This document shows positions 42,070-49,658 of a stretch of DNA of 64,000 nucleotides, in pieces; position 1 is the stretch's first letter; every line of letters begins with the position of its first letter. The stretch is from CAYGTO01 sp964352815 (lineage in GTDB: Bacteria > Pseudomonadota > Alphaproteobacteria > Rickettsiales > UBA3002). Under the pieces are notes generated by a model. The model saw only the letters and a list, made by a program, of their open reading frames with translations, did not search any database and was not told the origin of the DNA. The stretch is taken from contig CAYGTO010000004.1 of the NCBI GenBank assembly GCA_964352815.1, positions 62,001 through 126,000 of the forward strand, given 5' to 3'. Both the position numbers and the translations under genes were made by a program.

Positions 42070-42114
42070 TTGTCATAAAACTGTCATAAAACGCATTTTC
42101 CACAATGGTATAGT
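42070..42114 (+). promoter_or_regulatory. Near-perfect Pho box before the 42121-42662 genes
   Basis: Half sites TTGTCATAAAA and CTGTCATAAAA (42070-42091), the best match in the window. TATAGT begins 28 bases after the second half. The expected transcription start (about 42121) coincides with the ATG, implying a leaderless message. Confidence 0.75.
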
Positions 42115-42120
42115 GTAGAT

Positions 42121-42435
42121 ATGACAGTAACTCCTGAAGATTCCGCATTGTTGGGTTTTGCGCAAGCCGATGGCGCTGTGATGGATGGCGTGCGCGCATG
42201 CCGACATGCGCAAATGTATGGTGATACGAGTGCATTGCTAGGTGCACAGCAACAGCTTGGTAGCGCATTGGAATCGGCTGGTGCCGCGCCCGAATCGATC
42301 GGCGGCTTGGTGAATGCAGCGCTTGATAATGGTGCGGCGATGCAAAGCGCCCATTGCGCAGGCGGTTCGTTTGTTGAGATGGTGTCTCAGCGTGGCGCAG
42401 AGTTGGTGCAAGGCTTTCCTGATATTGGGTTTTAA
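42121..42435 (+). CDS. Small unknown Pho-box protein
   Basis: 104 residues, soluble, helical, Ala/Gly/Gln-rich (MTVTPEDSALLGFAQADGAV onward). Three modest repeats of AL-x-A patterns suggest a helical bundle. Cys at the CAGGSF position. No signal peptide and no known family. It is 2 bp before the next gene and has a Pho box just upstream; no ribosome site, consistent with leaderless translation. Confidence 0.65.
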   Translation: MTVTPEDSALLGFAQADGAVMDGVRACRHAQMYGDTSALLGAQQQLGSALESAGAAPESIGGLVNAALDNGAAMQSAHCAGGSFVEMVSQRGAELVQGFPDIGF

Positions 42436-42437
42436 AT

Positions 42438-42662
42438 ATGGCATTTGATACGACACATGATCCTGAATTTTATGGTAAAGCACCGGCGTATGTGAACGGC
42501 GCAGGCGCAGCAACCAGCTGGGCGCACCGTATCGATCCTGCACGTGCAGAGCGCGAATCATTGATGGATGATTGCTATGCCGCTGATGAATCTTTGGGCA
42601 GCCACGCAGAGCGGATTGAAGCGGAAGCTGAAATGGAGCAAATGGAAGAAGCGTCACGCTAA
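42438..42662 (+). CDS. Small acidic unknown protein, second gene of Pho-box pair
   Basis: 74 residues, strongly acidic, with an EAEAEMEQMEEASR end and predicted to be helical. It starts 2 bp after the preceding stop, so it is co-transcribed. Function unknown. Confidence 0.65.
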   Translation: MAFDTTHDPEFYGKAPAYVNGAGAATSWAHRIDPARAERESLMDDCYAADESLGSHAERIEAEAEMEQMEEASR

Positions 42663-42676
42663 TTTTATTTTCTACT

Positions 42677-42763
42677 GTCATCCTGAGGAGCGCGAAAGCG
42701 CGACGTGAGGATCTCACGCGAACATCTGAGATTTCTCCACTGCTACGCAATGTTCGAAATGAC
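42677..42763. repeat. GTCATCCTGAG palindromic repeat
   Basis: GTCATCCTGAGGAGCGCGAA, then GAGGATCTC ... GAGATTTCTCC ... TTCGAAATGACG. It lies between the convergent unknown gene and uvrD. Confidence 0.65.
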
Positions 42764-42771
42764 GAGAATGT

Positions 42772-45171
42772 TCACGCTAACTCGATATAATCCGACATGA
42801 CCTTTTTCTTCCCCGCATGTTTGAATGCGATGGTCAGTGCGTCGCCATCGACCGCGAGAATCACCCCATTACCAAATTTCTGATGAAAGACGCGCGCCCC
42901 TTTGGTGTATTGCCCCTCACCCGATGCTGGCGCATCACCCTCTCCCCGGGGAGAGGGTAAGGAGCGGAGCGACTTGGGTGAGGGGGTGAAGCCTTGGCTT
43001 GCACTTTCTTCCATCGACTTAAACACCCCCTCAACCCCGCGCTGGAAGGGGGTAGGACCTTTGCTTCGGTAATGCAGTGGCCCGTCCATATTCTCGATAT
43101 GTTCGCCTGGAAGCTCGCTCACAAAGCGCGAGGGAATCGCCGATTGCCACTGGCCATAAATGCGCCGGTTTCCGGTATGCGAAATGGTGCAGAATTTGCG
43201 TGCACGCGTGATGCCGACATAGGCGAGGCGGCGCTCTTCCTCGAGCCCGGCCGTGCCTTTCTCATCCATGCTGCGCTGCGAGGGGAACAGCCCTTCCTCC
43301 CAGCCGGTGAGGAACACCACTTGATATTCGAGGCCCTTCGCGCCGTGCAGCGTCATGAACGAGACCATCTCGCTGGCGCCGCCTGCTTCATCGCCCTGCG
43401 TGACCAGCCCGACATGTTCCAGGAATTCGCCCAGCGTGGGGAAATCTTCCAGCGCGCGTAGAAGCTCTTTTAAATTCTCGAGGCGGCCATTGGCCTCGGG
43501 CGATTTGTCCGCTTGCCACATCGCGCGGTAGCCAGATTCTTCCATCACAAGGTCGGCAAGTTCGGAGCTGGGCATGTCGCTCGCGAGGCTACGCCATTTA
43601 TCAAATTGTGTGAAGAGTTCAGCAAGCGTTTTAGCCGCTTTTCCGGAGATGAAGGCGGGAACGGCCATACCGTCATTCTGAGGGAACATCGTGACCGAAG
43701 AATCTTCTATGGTTTGGCTAGATAGATCCTTCGCCTGTGGCTCAGGATGACGCACTTCCAACCCTATCCCTACGTTCACGGCTTCATAGAGCGAGACATT
43801 ATTATCACGAGCAAAATGATGGAGCTTTTCCAGCGTGCTTTTGCCAATGCCGCGCTTGGGGGTGTTGATGATGCGCTCGAGGGCGAGGTCATCATTTGGC
43901 TGTGCAATGGCGCGCAGATAGGCAACCGCGTCGCGGATCTCCATGCGCTCATAAAATCGCAGGCCGCCAATGACGCGGTACGGGATGCCCAGCGTGATAA
44001 AGCGCTCTTCAAACGCACGGGTTTGATAGCCGGCACGTACAAGAATCGCCATCTCTTCGAGGCTGATTTTATCGCGCTGAAAGGCTTCGACTTCTTCGCC
44101 GACAAATCGCGCCTCTTCCTCATCATCCCAGCACGATTTGATGCGCACAAACTCGCCGTCCGCATCGTCGGTCCAGAGTGTTTTCCCGAGGCGGCTGCTG
44201 TTCTTGGCGATCAGCCCTGAAGCCGCGCCGAGAATATGCCCGGTACTGCGATAGTTGCGCTCGAGGCGGATGACTTTCGCTTCGGGAAAGTCTTGTTCGA
44301 ACTTCAAAATATTACCAACTTCCGCGCCGCGCCAGCCATAGATGGACTGGTCATCATCGCCGACGCAACATAGATTATGATGGCCGAGCGCGAGCAGGCG
44401 CAGCCATAAATATTGCGCGACATTGGTGTCCTGATACTCATCGACCAGAATATAGCGAAAGCGCTGCGCATATTCTTGCAGCACGTCTTGATGTTCCTGA
44501 AACAGCGTCAGTGTGTGCAACAACAGATCGCCGAAATCCATCGCACCAATCGTTTTCATCCGCTGCTGATAGCGGCCATAAAGCATGAGCGGTTGCTGCT
44601 CCTCATGGCCGGCATTTTGTGCGGCTTTTTCAGGTGTAAGCCCCTTATCTTTCCAGCGTTGAATAATGGCTTGGAGCATTTTTGCTGGGAATTTTTTCGG
44701 GTCGATATTCGCATCCACCAGAATCTGTTTGAGCAAACGAATCTGATCATCATCATCGAGAATGGTGAAGTCCTGCGGGAAGCCGAGGCGTTCCGCATGA
44801 CGGCGCAGCATTCTTGCGCAAATCGAATGAAAGGTGCCGAGCCACATGCCGGTCGCGGTGCGCGAAGTGTGCGTCGGGAGCGGTTCGCCAAGCAGCGATT
44901 CAACGCGCTCCTTCATCTCCATCGCCGCTTTGTTGGTAAAGGTCACGGCGAGTACCTGGCCCGGGAAGGCTTTGCCCGTATGGATGAGATGGGCGATGCG
45001 CGTGGTAAGCGCGCGGGTTTTCCCGGTGCCTGCACCAGCGAGAACGAGCGCCGGCCCGTCGAGCGTTTCCACCGCCTCACGTTGTTCTTTATTTAACGCG
45101 GCTAAATAGCTATAATTTTCCGTGTTGGCAGTCGCTGACATCATCGGATCAACGTAGGAATAGCGCCCCAT
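42772..45171 (-). CDS. uvrD: UvrD/PcrA/Rep-type DNA helicase with repeat-derived insertions
   Basis: 799 residues from ATG 45171 (MGRYSY); the frame is open to 45219. All superfamily 1A motifs are present: GAGTGKTRALTTRI, VDEYQDTN, GDDDQSIYGWRGA, LERNYRSTGHIL, MTLHGAKGLEYQVVFL and VGITRARK. It is a 3'-5' helicase for nucleotide excision and mismatch repair. Two stretches have no helicase counterpart. Around residues 474-500 an 80-bp palindromic repeat (43672-43751) is read in frame (VRHPEPQAKDLSSQTIEDSS). In the C-terminal linker a second repeat (42913-42985) is read as TPSPKSLRSLPSPRGEG. The gene remains open through both. Its start codon overlaps the divergent GNAT start on the other strand. 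Confidence 0.95.
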   Translation of the reverse strand: MGRYSYVDPMMSATANTENYSYLAALNKEQREAVETLDGPALVLAGAGTGKTRALTTRIAHLIHTGKAFPGQVLAVTFTNKAAMEMKERVESLLGEPLPTHTSRTATGMWLGTFHSICARMLRRHAERLGFPQDFTILDDDDQIRLLKQILVDANIDPKKFPAKMLQAIIQRWKDKGLTPEKAAQNAGHEEQQPLMLYGRYQQRMKTIGAMDFGDLLLHTLTLFQEHQDVLQEYAQRFRYILVDEYQDTNVAQYLWLRLLALGHHNLCCVGDDDQSIYGWRGAEVGNILKFEQDFPEAKVIRLERNYRSTGHILGAASGLIAKNSSRLGKTLWTDDADGEFVRIKSCWDDEEEARFVGEEVEAFQRDKISLEEMAILVRAGYQTRAFEERFITLGIPYRVIGGLRFYERMEIRDAVAYLRAIAQPNDDLALERIINTPKRGIGKSTLEKLHHFARDNNVSLYEAVNVGIGLEVRHPEPQAKDLSSQTIEDSSVTMFPQNDGMAVPAFISGKAAKTLAELFTQFDKWRSLASDMPSSELADLVMEESGYRAMWQADKSPEANGRLENLKELLRALEDFPTLGEFLEHVGLVTQGDEAGGASEMVSFMTLHGAKGLEYQVVFLTGWEEGLFPSQRSMDEKGTAGLEEERRLAYVGITRARKFCTISHTGNRRIYGQWQSAIPSRFVSELPGEHIENMDGPLHYRSKGPTPFQRGVEGVFKSMEESASQGFTPSPKSLRSLPSPRGEGDAPASGEGQYTKGARVFHQKFGNGVILAVDGDALTIAFKHAGKKKVMSDYIELA
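42913..42985. repeat. CCCCTCACCC palindromic repeat inside uvrD
   Basis: CCCCTCACCC at the left and GGGTGAGGGG at the right, with inner CCCTCTCCCCGGGGAGAGGG. In frame with the C-terminal linker of the helicase. Confidence 0.7.
43672..43751. repeat. GTCATTCTGAG palindromic repeat inside uvrD
   Basis: GTCATTCTGAG ... CCGAAGAATCT ... ATAGATCCTTCG ... CTCAGGATGAC. Nearly the same blocks in the same plus-strand order as the copy in the GNAT gene at 45339. Confidence 0.85.
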
Positions 45172-45739
45172 GAATACAAGTGAATCGCCGGAATCATGCA
45201 CATTAGAAGGGTGTACCATCCGCCCAGCACAAGCGAAGGATGGGCCTGAGCTTGTGTTGATGGCGCAGGCGCTTGCGCAGCAGGAAGGGCATGAGAGCCA
45301 GTTTAGTGTAGAGGCGTTTCATCAATGCTTGCCGGTGCGTCATTCTGAGGAAGCGCGTAGCGTGGCCGAAGAATCTACACAGATTACAAAAATAGATCCT
45401 TCGCTGACGCTCAGGATGACACCTCTGTTCTTCATCGCAACCTTGAATGAACAGCCTGTCGGTTTCGCCATGTGTTACCCCGGCTATGATTTGGTGAGCG
45501 CGAGCCGAGGCATGCATTTGGGGGATATTTATGTGAAGCCTGAGCATCGCAGCCAAGGCGTTGGCCGCGCACTGATGGCGGAAGTTGCCAAAGAATGTTT
45601 CGCGCGGGATGGGGATTGGGTGTCGCTGACCGTGCAGCAGAAAAACATGCGAGCGCAGCGCTTTTATTTTAAGCATGGCGGCCAGATGGTGCCGGTGCAA
45701 TTTATGGCGTTTGGAGCGACTGCACTAGCGGACTTTTAA
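45170..45739 (+). CDS. GNAT acetyltransferase with embedded palindromic repeat
   Basis: 189 residues. GNAT pattern: CTIRPAQAKDGPELVLMA, FFIATLNEQPVGFAMCYP, MHLGDIYVKPEHRSQGVGRA (acetyl-CoA loop Q/R-x-x-G-x-G/A) and QQKNMRAQRFYFKHG. Residues ~57-84 (RHSEEARSVAEESTQITKID and PSLTLRMT) are the translation of an 82-bp palindromic repeat at 45339-45420. It lies just before the first central beta strand (FFIATL), so it probably loops out. Related acetyltransferases are about 160 residues, consistent with a ~28-residue insertion. Substrate unknown. Confidence 0.88.
   Translation: MNTSESPESCTLEGCTIRPAQAKDGPELVLMAQALAQQEGHESQFSVEAFHQCLPVRHSEEARSVAEESTQITKIDPSLTLRMTPLFFIATLNEQPVGFAMCYPGYDLVSASRGMHLGDIYVKPEHRSQGVGRALMAEVAKECFARDGDWVSLTVQQKNMRAQRFYFKHGGQMVPVQFMAFGATALADF
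45339..45420. repeat. GTCATTCTGAG palindromic repeat inside the GNAT gene
   Basis: GTCATTCTGAGGAAGCGCG ... CCGAAGAATCT ... ATAGATCCTTCG ... CTCAGGATGAC. In frame, no stop codon. Confidence 0.88.
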
Positions 45740-45787
45740 AAAAATATCTAGTATACGATTTCTGCCCCTTGCGAAAAATTATGTTTT

Positions 45788-45806
45788 CTGTAAACTAATT
45801 CCTAAC
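45788..45806 (+). promoter_or_regulatory. Motif shared with the rnd promoter
   Basis: CTGTAAACTAATTCCTAAC here and CTGTAAACCAATTCCTTAC at 61272-61290 differ at two of 19 positions. They lie about 60 and 40 bp before the D,D-carboxypeptidase and rnd starts. A regulator site or a shared promoter core is possible. Confidence 0.35.
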
Positions 45807-45868
45807 ATAATAATGTTATGCTCGGCAGATAAGCATTCAAAAAAACACTATAAAATATAGAGATACCA

Positions 45869-47365
45869 ATGCGCATTGCCTGGGCCACAGTCTTACTTCT
45901 TCTATTTTCAGCTGTTTCTGAGCCAGCATTGGCGAATAATAAATATGCTGGCTTTGTTTATGATGCTGATTCCGGCAAGGTATTTTACTCTGATCGTGCC
46001 GATTCCCCGCGCTATCCGGCGTCACTGACGAAAATGATGACGCTTTATTTGACCTTTGATGCGCTGCGTCAGGGGAAAATTGGGGTGAACACGAAGATGC
46101 ACGCTTCGGCGAATGCAGCGAAACAGCCGCAAACGAATATCTCTTTGCGCAAAGGCCAGAGCATTACCGTAGATCAAGCGATTCGCGCGCTGGTCGTGCG
46201 GTCTGCCAATGACGCTTCGGTGGTGCTTGCTGAGCATTTGGGGGGCAGCGTCTCTGGTTTTGCAAAACAAATGACGGAGAAAGCGCGCGAGCTTGGTATG
46301 AACAGTACGACGTTCAAAAACCCGCACGGGCTTCCAAACCGCTGGCAAATAACGACGGCGCGTGACATGTCAAAGCTGGGGGCAGCGCTCCGCCGTGATT
46401 TCCCGCAATATTATCACTATTTCGATAATCAGACCTTTACCTTCAACGGAAAAACCTTCCGCGGCCATAACAAGGTGTTGAAGCGTTTTGGTGGGGTTGA
46501 TGGGATTAAAACTGGCTATATCCGCGCATCAGGATTCAATTTGGTGAGCTCGGTGAAGCGTGATGGCTATCATATTGTGGCGGTAGTAATGGGCGGGAAG
46601 AGTAGCCGAAGCCGTGATAATCATATGGTGAAGCTACTTGAAACCACTTTTGCGCAAATTCAGCAATCCTCATCGGTGCGGACGTTTGCAGGACTATCGA
46701 CGCCACGGACAAAGAGCACATTGATTAGTGCAGCGGCGATACTCCCTGCGGGCGTTGAGCTTCCTGGCATGAGCGCAAAGCAGCTCGCGAAAGTGGAGCG
46801 TGAACGTAATGCTGAACGTGTGATGGCGGGTGTTGAAGTGGAAGCAGAGAAAGCGCCCATGCCAGTACCGTTCAAAGTGGCCGATGATGAACTGAGCGAT
46901 GGCACGGTTGTGGCGCGGGTTCCGCGTGCCAAACCGACGATTCTGACGCGCAATGAGATTGCGCTGAGCTCTAAGGCAACCGCGTCGGATATTGGTATTC
47001 CGCGCCCGAAACCCGCTGCAGTAAGCCCTGTCCAAACGGTGGCATCAGTAAACACGAGTAATGATGCGATTGCGACGGGGCAGTCGAGTAAAGCAAAATT
47101 GAAGGGGCCATGGGCGATTCAGGTCGGCGCGTTTCGTGATGAGAAGCAGGCGCTTGAGGCGGCGGCACGCGCGGTTAAGATCGCGAAGACATCGCTGAAG
47201 CAATCGCAAATTGCGATCAGTGATTCAGGGAGCCACACGAAGGGGATTCACCGGGCACGACTCGCTAATTTATCGGAGAATCAGGCGAAAGATGCGTGCC
47301 AGGCACTGATTGCAGCCAATGCGGCGTGCTTTATTTTCCGCACAACAGCGGCGAAAGACCTCTAA
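45869..47365 (+). CDS. D-alanyl-D-alanine carboxypeptidase with SPOR domain
   Basis: 498 residues. Signal peptide 1-22 (cleavage after ALA). Penicillin-binding S11 peptidase domain with SLTK near residue 52, SAND near 111 and KTGYI near 213. A Pro/Lys linker of about 150 residues is followed by a C-terminal SPOR domain (GPWAIQVGAFRDEKQALEAA) that binds denuded peptidoglycan at division sites. It trims the terminal D-Ala of cell-wall peptides. S11-SPOR fusions are usual in alphaproteobacteria. Confidence 0.94.
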   Translation: MRIAWATVLLLLFSAVSEPALANNKYAGFVYDADSGKVFYSDRADSPRYPASLTKMMTLYLTFDALRQGKIGVNTKMHASANAAKQPQTNISLRKGQSITVDQAIRALVVRSANDASVVLAEHLGGSVSGFAKQMTEKARELGMNSTTFKNPHGLPNRWQITTARDMSKLGAALRRDFPQYYHYFDNQTFTFNGKTFRGHNKVLKRFGGVDGIKTGYIRASGFNLVSSVKRDGYHIVAVVMGGKSSRSRDNHMVKLLETTFAQIQQSSSVRTFAGLSTPRTKSTLISAAAILPAGVELPGMSAKQLAKVERERNAERVMAGVEVEAEKAPMPVPFKVADDELSDGTVVARVPRAKPTILTRNEIALSSKATASDIGIPRPKPAAVSPVQTVASVNTSNDAIATGQSSKAKLKGPWAIQVGAFRDEKQALEAAARAVKIAKTSLKQSQIAISDSGSHTKGIHRARLANLSENQAKDACQALIAANAACFIFRTTAAKDL

Positions 47366-47420
47366 GCTGTTGATTTTCATCTGACTCTTATCCAAAATAA
47401 ATTAGCTAAAATTTTCGAAA

Positions 47421-47451
47421 TTAACGATATGTTAACTTCTGTAGGCTATTC
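47421..47451 (+). promoter_or_regulatory. CtrA-type promoter upstream of the 47574 gene
   Basis: TTAACGATATGTTAAC (47421-47436), then GCTATTCT starting nine bases after the second TTAA. The box-to-(-10) spacing is identical to the promoter at 2676. A second, Pho-type, promoter follows at 47496. Confidence 0.6.
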
Positions 47452-47495
47452 TGAATAGGTTAGGGAATAGTGTATCTATGCCCTAATTAAGGAAG

Positions 47496-47541
47496 TTGTC
47501 ACAAAACTATAACATTTGGATGCGTGCATCGAAAACATAGT
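47496..47541 (+). promoter_or_regulatory. Pho box before the 47574 gene
   Basis: Half sites TTGTCACAAAA and CTATAACATTT (47496-47517; the second is imperfect). CATAGT starts 29 bases after the second half. A TACAAT closer to the gene is an alternative -10. Confidence 0.5.
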
Positions 47542-47573
47542 TTTGGTACAATAGAAACATGGTAGGAAATTAC

Positions 47574-47993
47574 ATGAGCCAAGACGAAACAGCACCATTG
47601 CTAGCGGCCGCGTTTGATACGACGGTAGCAGCGCTTGATGCGACGACGCGAGGTGCGTTTGGTTTGGCTGAAACAGCAATTGAGAATACTCCGGGTGTTG
47701 TTTGGGGAGCATGTGCAGGCGTTGGTGCAATGGTCAGCGCAGCGCATGATGCAGTTGCAGTTGATTATACGCCTGAGCCAATGATGGTCCAAGGGCAGGA
47801 AATGGAACCAATGGCGATCGAGTCCGTTGACCCGATGCAAGCGTTACTAGTGCAGCACGGTATGGACCAAGCGCTTGGCGCATGCGGTGTTGCAGGGGAT
47901 GGTGCCAGCGTTTCTGATAAAGAAGCACTCGAAGCGGCGGCTGGTTTGAGCAATATGGCAGTTGCACAAGAGTCTAGCCTACAATTAGCTTAA
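47574..47993 (+). CDS. Unknown Ala/Met-rich protein with dual promoter
   Basis: 139 residues from ATG 47574 (MSQDETAPLL, AGGAAA upstream); an ATG at 47559 is in frame. Helical and Ala-rich, with an apolar stretch VVWGACAGVGAMVSAAHDAVAV near residue 45 and repeated Met/Glu/Pro in the middle (EPMMVQGQEMEPMAIES). It resembles the 42121 protein in composition (Ala/Gln/Gly, GA.M.SA..A) and possibly in fold. No known family. Both a CtrA-type and a Pho-type promoter lie upstream. Confidence 0.65.
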   Translation: MSQDETAPLLAAAFDTTVAALDATTRGAFGLAETAIENTPGVVWGACAGVGAMVSAAHDAVAVDYTPEPMMVQGQEMEPMAIESVDPMQALLVQHGMDQALGACGVAGDGASVSDKEALEAAAGLSNMAVAQESSLQLA

Positions 47994-48013
47994 TTAGATT
48001 GTGAATTCAAAAA

Positions 48014-48041
48014 AAGGCGGCCCATGAGCCGCCTTTTTTTA
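48014..48041. terminator. Bidirectional terminator
   Basis: GGCGGC / GCCGCC stem flanked by A5 and T7. It serves the unknown gene on the plus strand and flgH on the minus strand. Confidence 0.9.
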
Positions 48042-48066
48042 GTGCTTCGTTATTCGTAAGAGTTCC

Positions 48067-48873
48067 CTAGAAGGGGCTGATTGCGTCGATCACCTGGTAG
48101 CCCCAGCGCGGCTGCTGTAGCTCAGAAAGCATGCCTTTGCCGCCGTAGTTGATCCGTGCTTCAGCAATCATCGATGATTGGATGGTATTGTCTGGCGCGA
48201 TGTCTTGCGGACGAATCACCCCTGAAATACTGACCTGACGCACTTCAAAGTTCACACGCACTTCTTGCGTGCCTTGAATCACCAGATTGCCATTCGGAAG
48301 TCTTTGTGTCACCACGGCGGCGACGGTGGTCGTAACTACCTCGTCACGCGCAATACTTCCATTTCCAAACGTCCGACGATCGGTTTCAATGTCAAGTAGG
48401 TCAGAAATATCGGCGCCGTTTGAGAGAAGTTTCCCGACAATTTCATCTTCATACCCAAACAATGCTGGAGCACCCGCATCTTCCGCGGTTTGACGAATTT
48501 GTTCAGACTCATTGTTCAATGTTGCTTGATCATTAATCGAGACGGTCACACGAATAATGTCACCCACCTGTGTCGCGCGCAGATCACGGAAGAAGGTGCG
48601 TGCGCCTGGCTGCCATAGGGAATTGGCGGTTTGTGCCGTAGGAGGAATGGGGCTAGGCACGGGCCATGTCAGCGGTTCATAATCCGGCTGAACTTGGGGG
48701 TTTTCCACTTTGCTTAGAGGTGGTTCCTTGCCAACACTTTCGAGGCGTTCAGCCATATTACCGCATGCGGTTAAAAGCATAAGCACGAGCACAATGGCGA
48801 AGATGCGCAGAAACTCGGTTTCACTCAGTAAGCGCACAGGCTTTTTGGGTTTTGTATGAGCTAAATTTACCAT
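48067..48873 (-). CDS. flgH: Flagellar L-ring protein FlgH
   Basis: 268 residues. A lipoprotein signal with lipobox LLTACG after a cytoplasmic start (cleavage before Cys near residue 37). FlgH pattern: SLWQPGARTFFRDLRATQVG, DIIRVTVSINDQA, GNLVIQGTQEVRVNFEVR, SGVIRPQDI and a C-terminal GYQVIDAISPF. Outer-membrane ring around the flagellar rod. It overlaps the flgA end by 7 bp; RBS AGGAGG. No flgI follows. Confidence 0.96.
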   Translation of the reverse strand: MVNLAHTKPKKPVRLLSETEFLRIFAIVLVLMLLTACGNMAERLESVGKEPPLSKVENPQVQPDYEPLTWPVPSPIPPTAQTANSLWQPGARTFFRDLRATQVGDIIRVTVSINDQATLNNESEQIRQTAEDAGAPALFGYEDEIVGKLLSNGADISDLLDIETDRRTFGNGSIARDEVVTTTVAAVVTQRLPNGNLVIQGTQEVRVNFEVRQVSISGVIRPQDIAPDNTIQSSMIAEARINYGGKGMLSELQQPRWGYQVIDAISPF

Positions 48874-49595
48874 GCGTTGCCTCCTATGATGCGAATGTGA
48901 TGTTTCGATTCCACCACTCCCTGAACGGTTAATCCGCTTTCTGTGTTTTTCACTTTAATCGTTTGATTCTTCACACCATTCTCAAGTGCTTCGCCAGTAG
49001 CACGAATTTCCATATGGGGGGTTTTGTAATGCATTTGCACCGTATCACCCTTGCGGATCAACATTTCCGCGCGAATCTGATCGCGGTTCACGGGCTCACC
49101 CGCCTTAATCGTGCGGCGCACGGACATGCCGACCAATTCGTTTTTGGAAAGTACAGTGCTTTTCCCAAGCTCTGTACTCGGCAGGTTCGTATATTCAACA
49201 TCTGCCGCTTCAATCATGCTACCACGTGTGAGTGTGCGAGTAAGGGTCGGGACTTCAACAGCCGTTTGATAAGTGCCTGCAATATCCATTTTCTGAATGG
49301 AGCGGCCGTAGGTAATGATTTCTGCGGTGCTTTCCCAACGCTTTTGCGTGCTGTCATAATCGATCTGGCCGAGTTTAACCGTCACTGGGCTATGGTGATC
49401 AAACACCGTTTCCCCGCGAGGGTGAAGGAGCGTTGCGGCAACCGCATCCCCCGCGCCAGCCTCTTGTAAAGCTTTAGACACGCGCGCCTCCAATTCGGTT
49501 TTGGTAATACTGTGGCTGCTTTGCGCCAGCGATAGCGAGGGGGCGAGCAGTGCTAGCAATGCTACGAAGCGTAAGAATCGAATCATGGTTTTCAT
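48867..49595 (-). CDS. flgA: Flagellar P-ring assembly chaperone FlgA
   Basis: 242 residues, signal peptide 1-24 (ending SLAQ). SAF-domain region with TRGSMIEAADVEYTNLP and VGMSVRRTIKAGEPVNRDQI, ending in GVVESKHHIRIIG. It acts in the periplasm as chaperone for the P-ring protein FlgI, which is not in this window. Third gene of flgF-flgG-flgA-flgH. Confidence 0.93.
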   Translation of the reverse strand: MKTMIRFLRFVALLALLAPSLSLAQSSHSITKTELEARVSKALQEAGAGDAVAATLLHPRGETVFDHHSPVTVKLGQIDYDSTQKRWESTAEIITYGRSIQKMDIAGTYQTAVEVPTLTRTLTRGSMIEAADVEYTNLPSTELGKSTVLSKNELVGMSVRRTIKAGEPVNRDQIRAEMLIRKGDTVQMHYKTPHMEIRATGEALENGVKNQTIKVKNTESGLTVQGVVESKHHIRIIGGNAW

Positions 49596-49658
49596 ATCGC
49601 ATTCTACCGTGTCTCCGTGCTGTCTCTCAAGCGCAATGCCTTATCTATCCGCGGTCAA

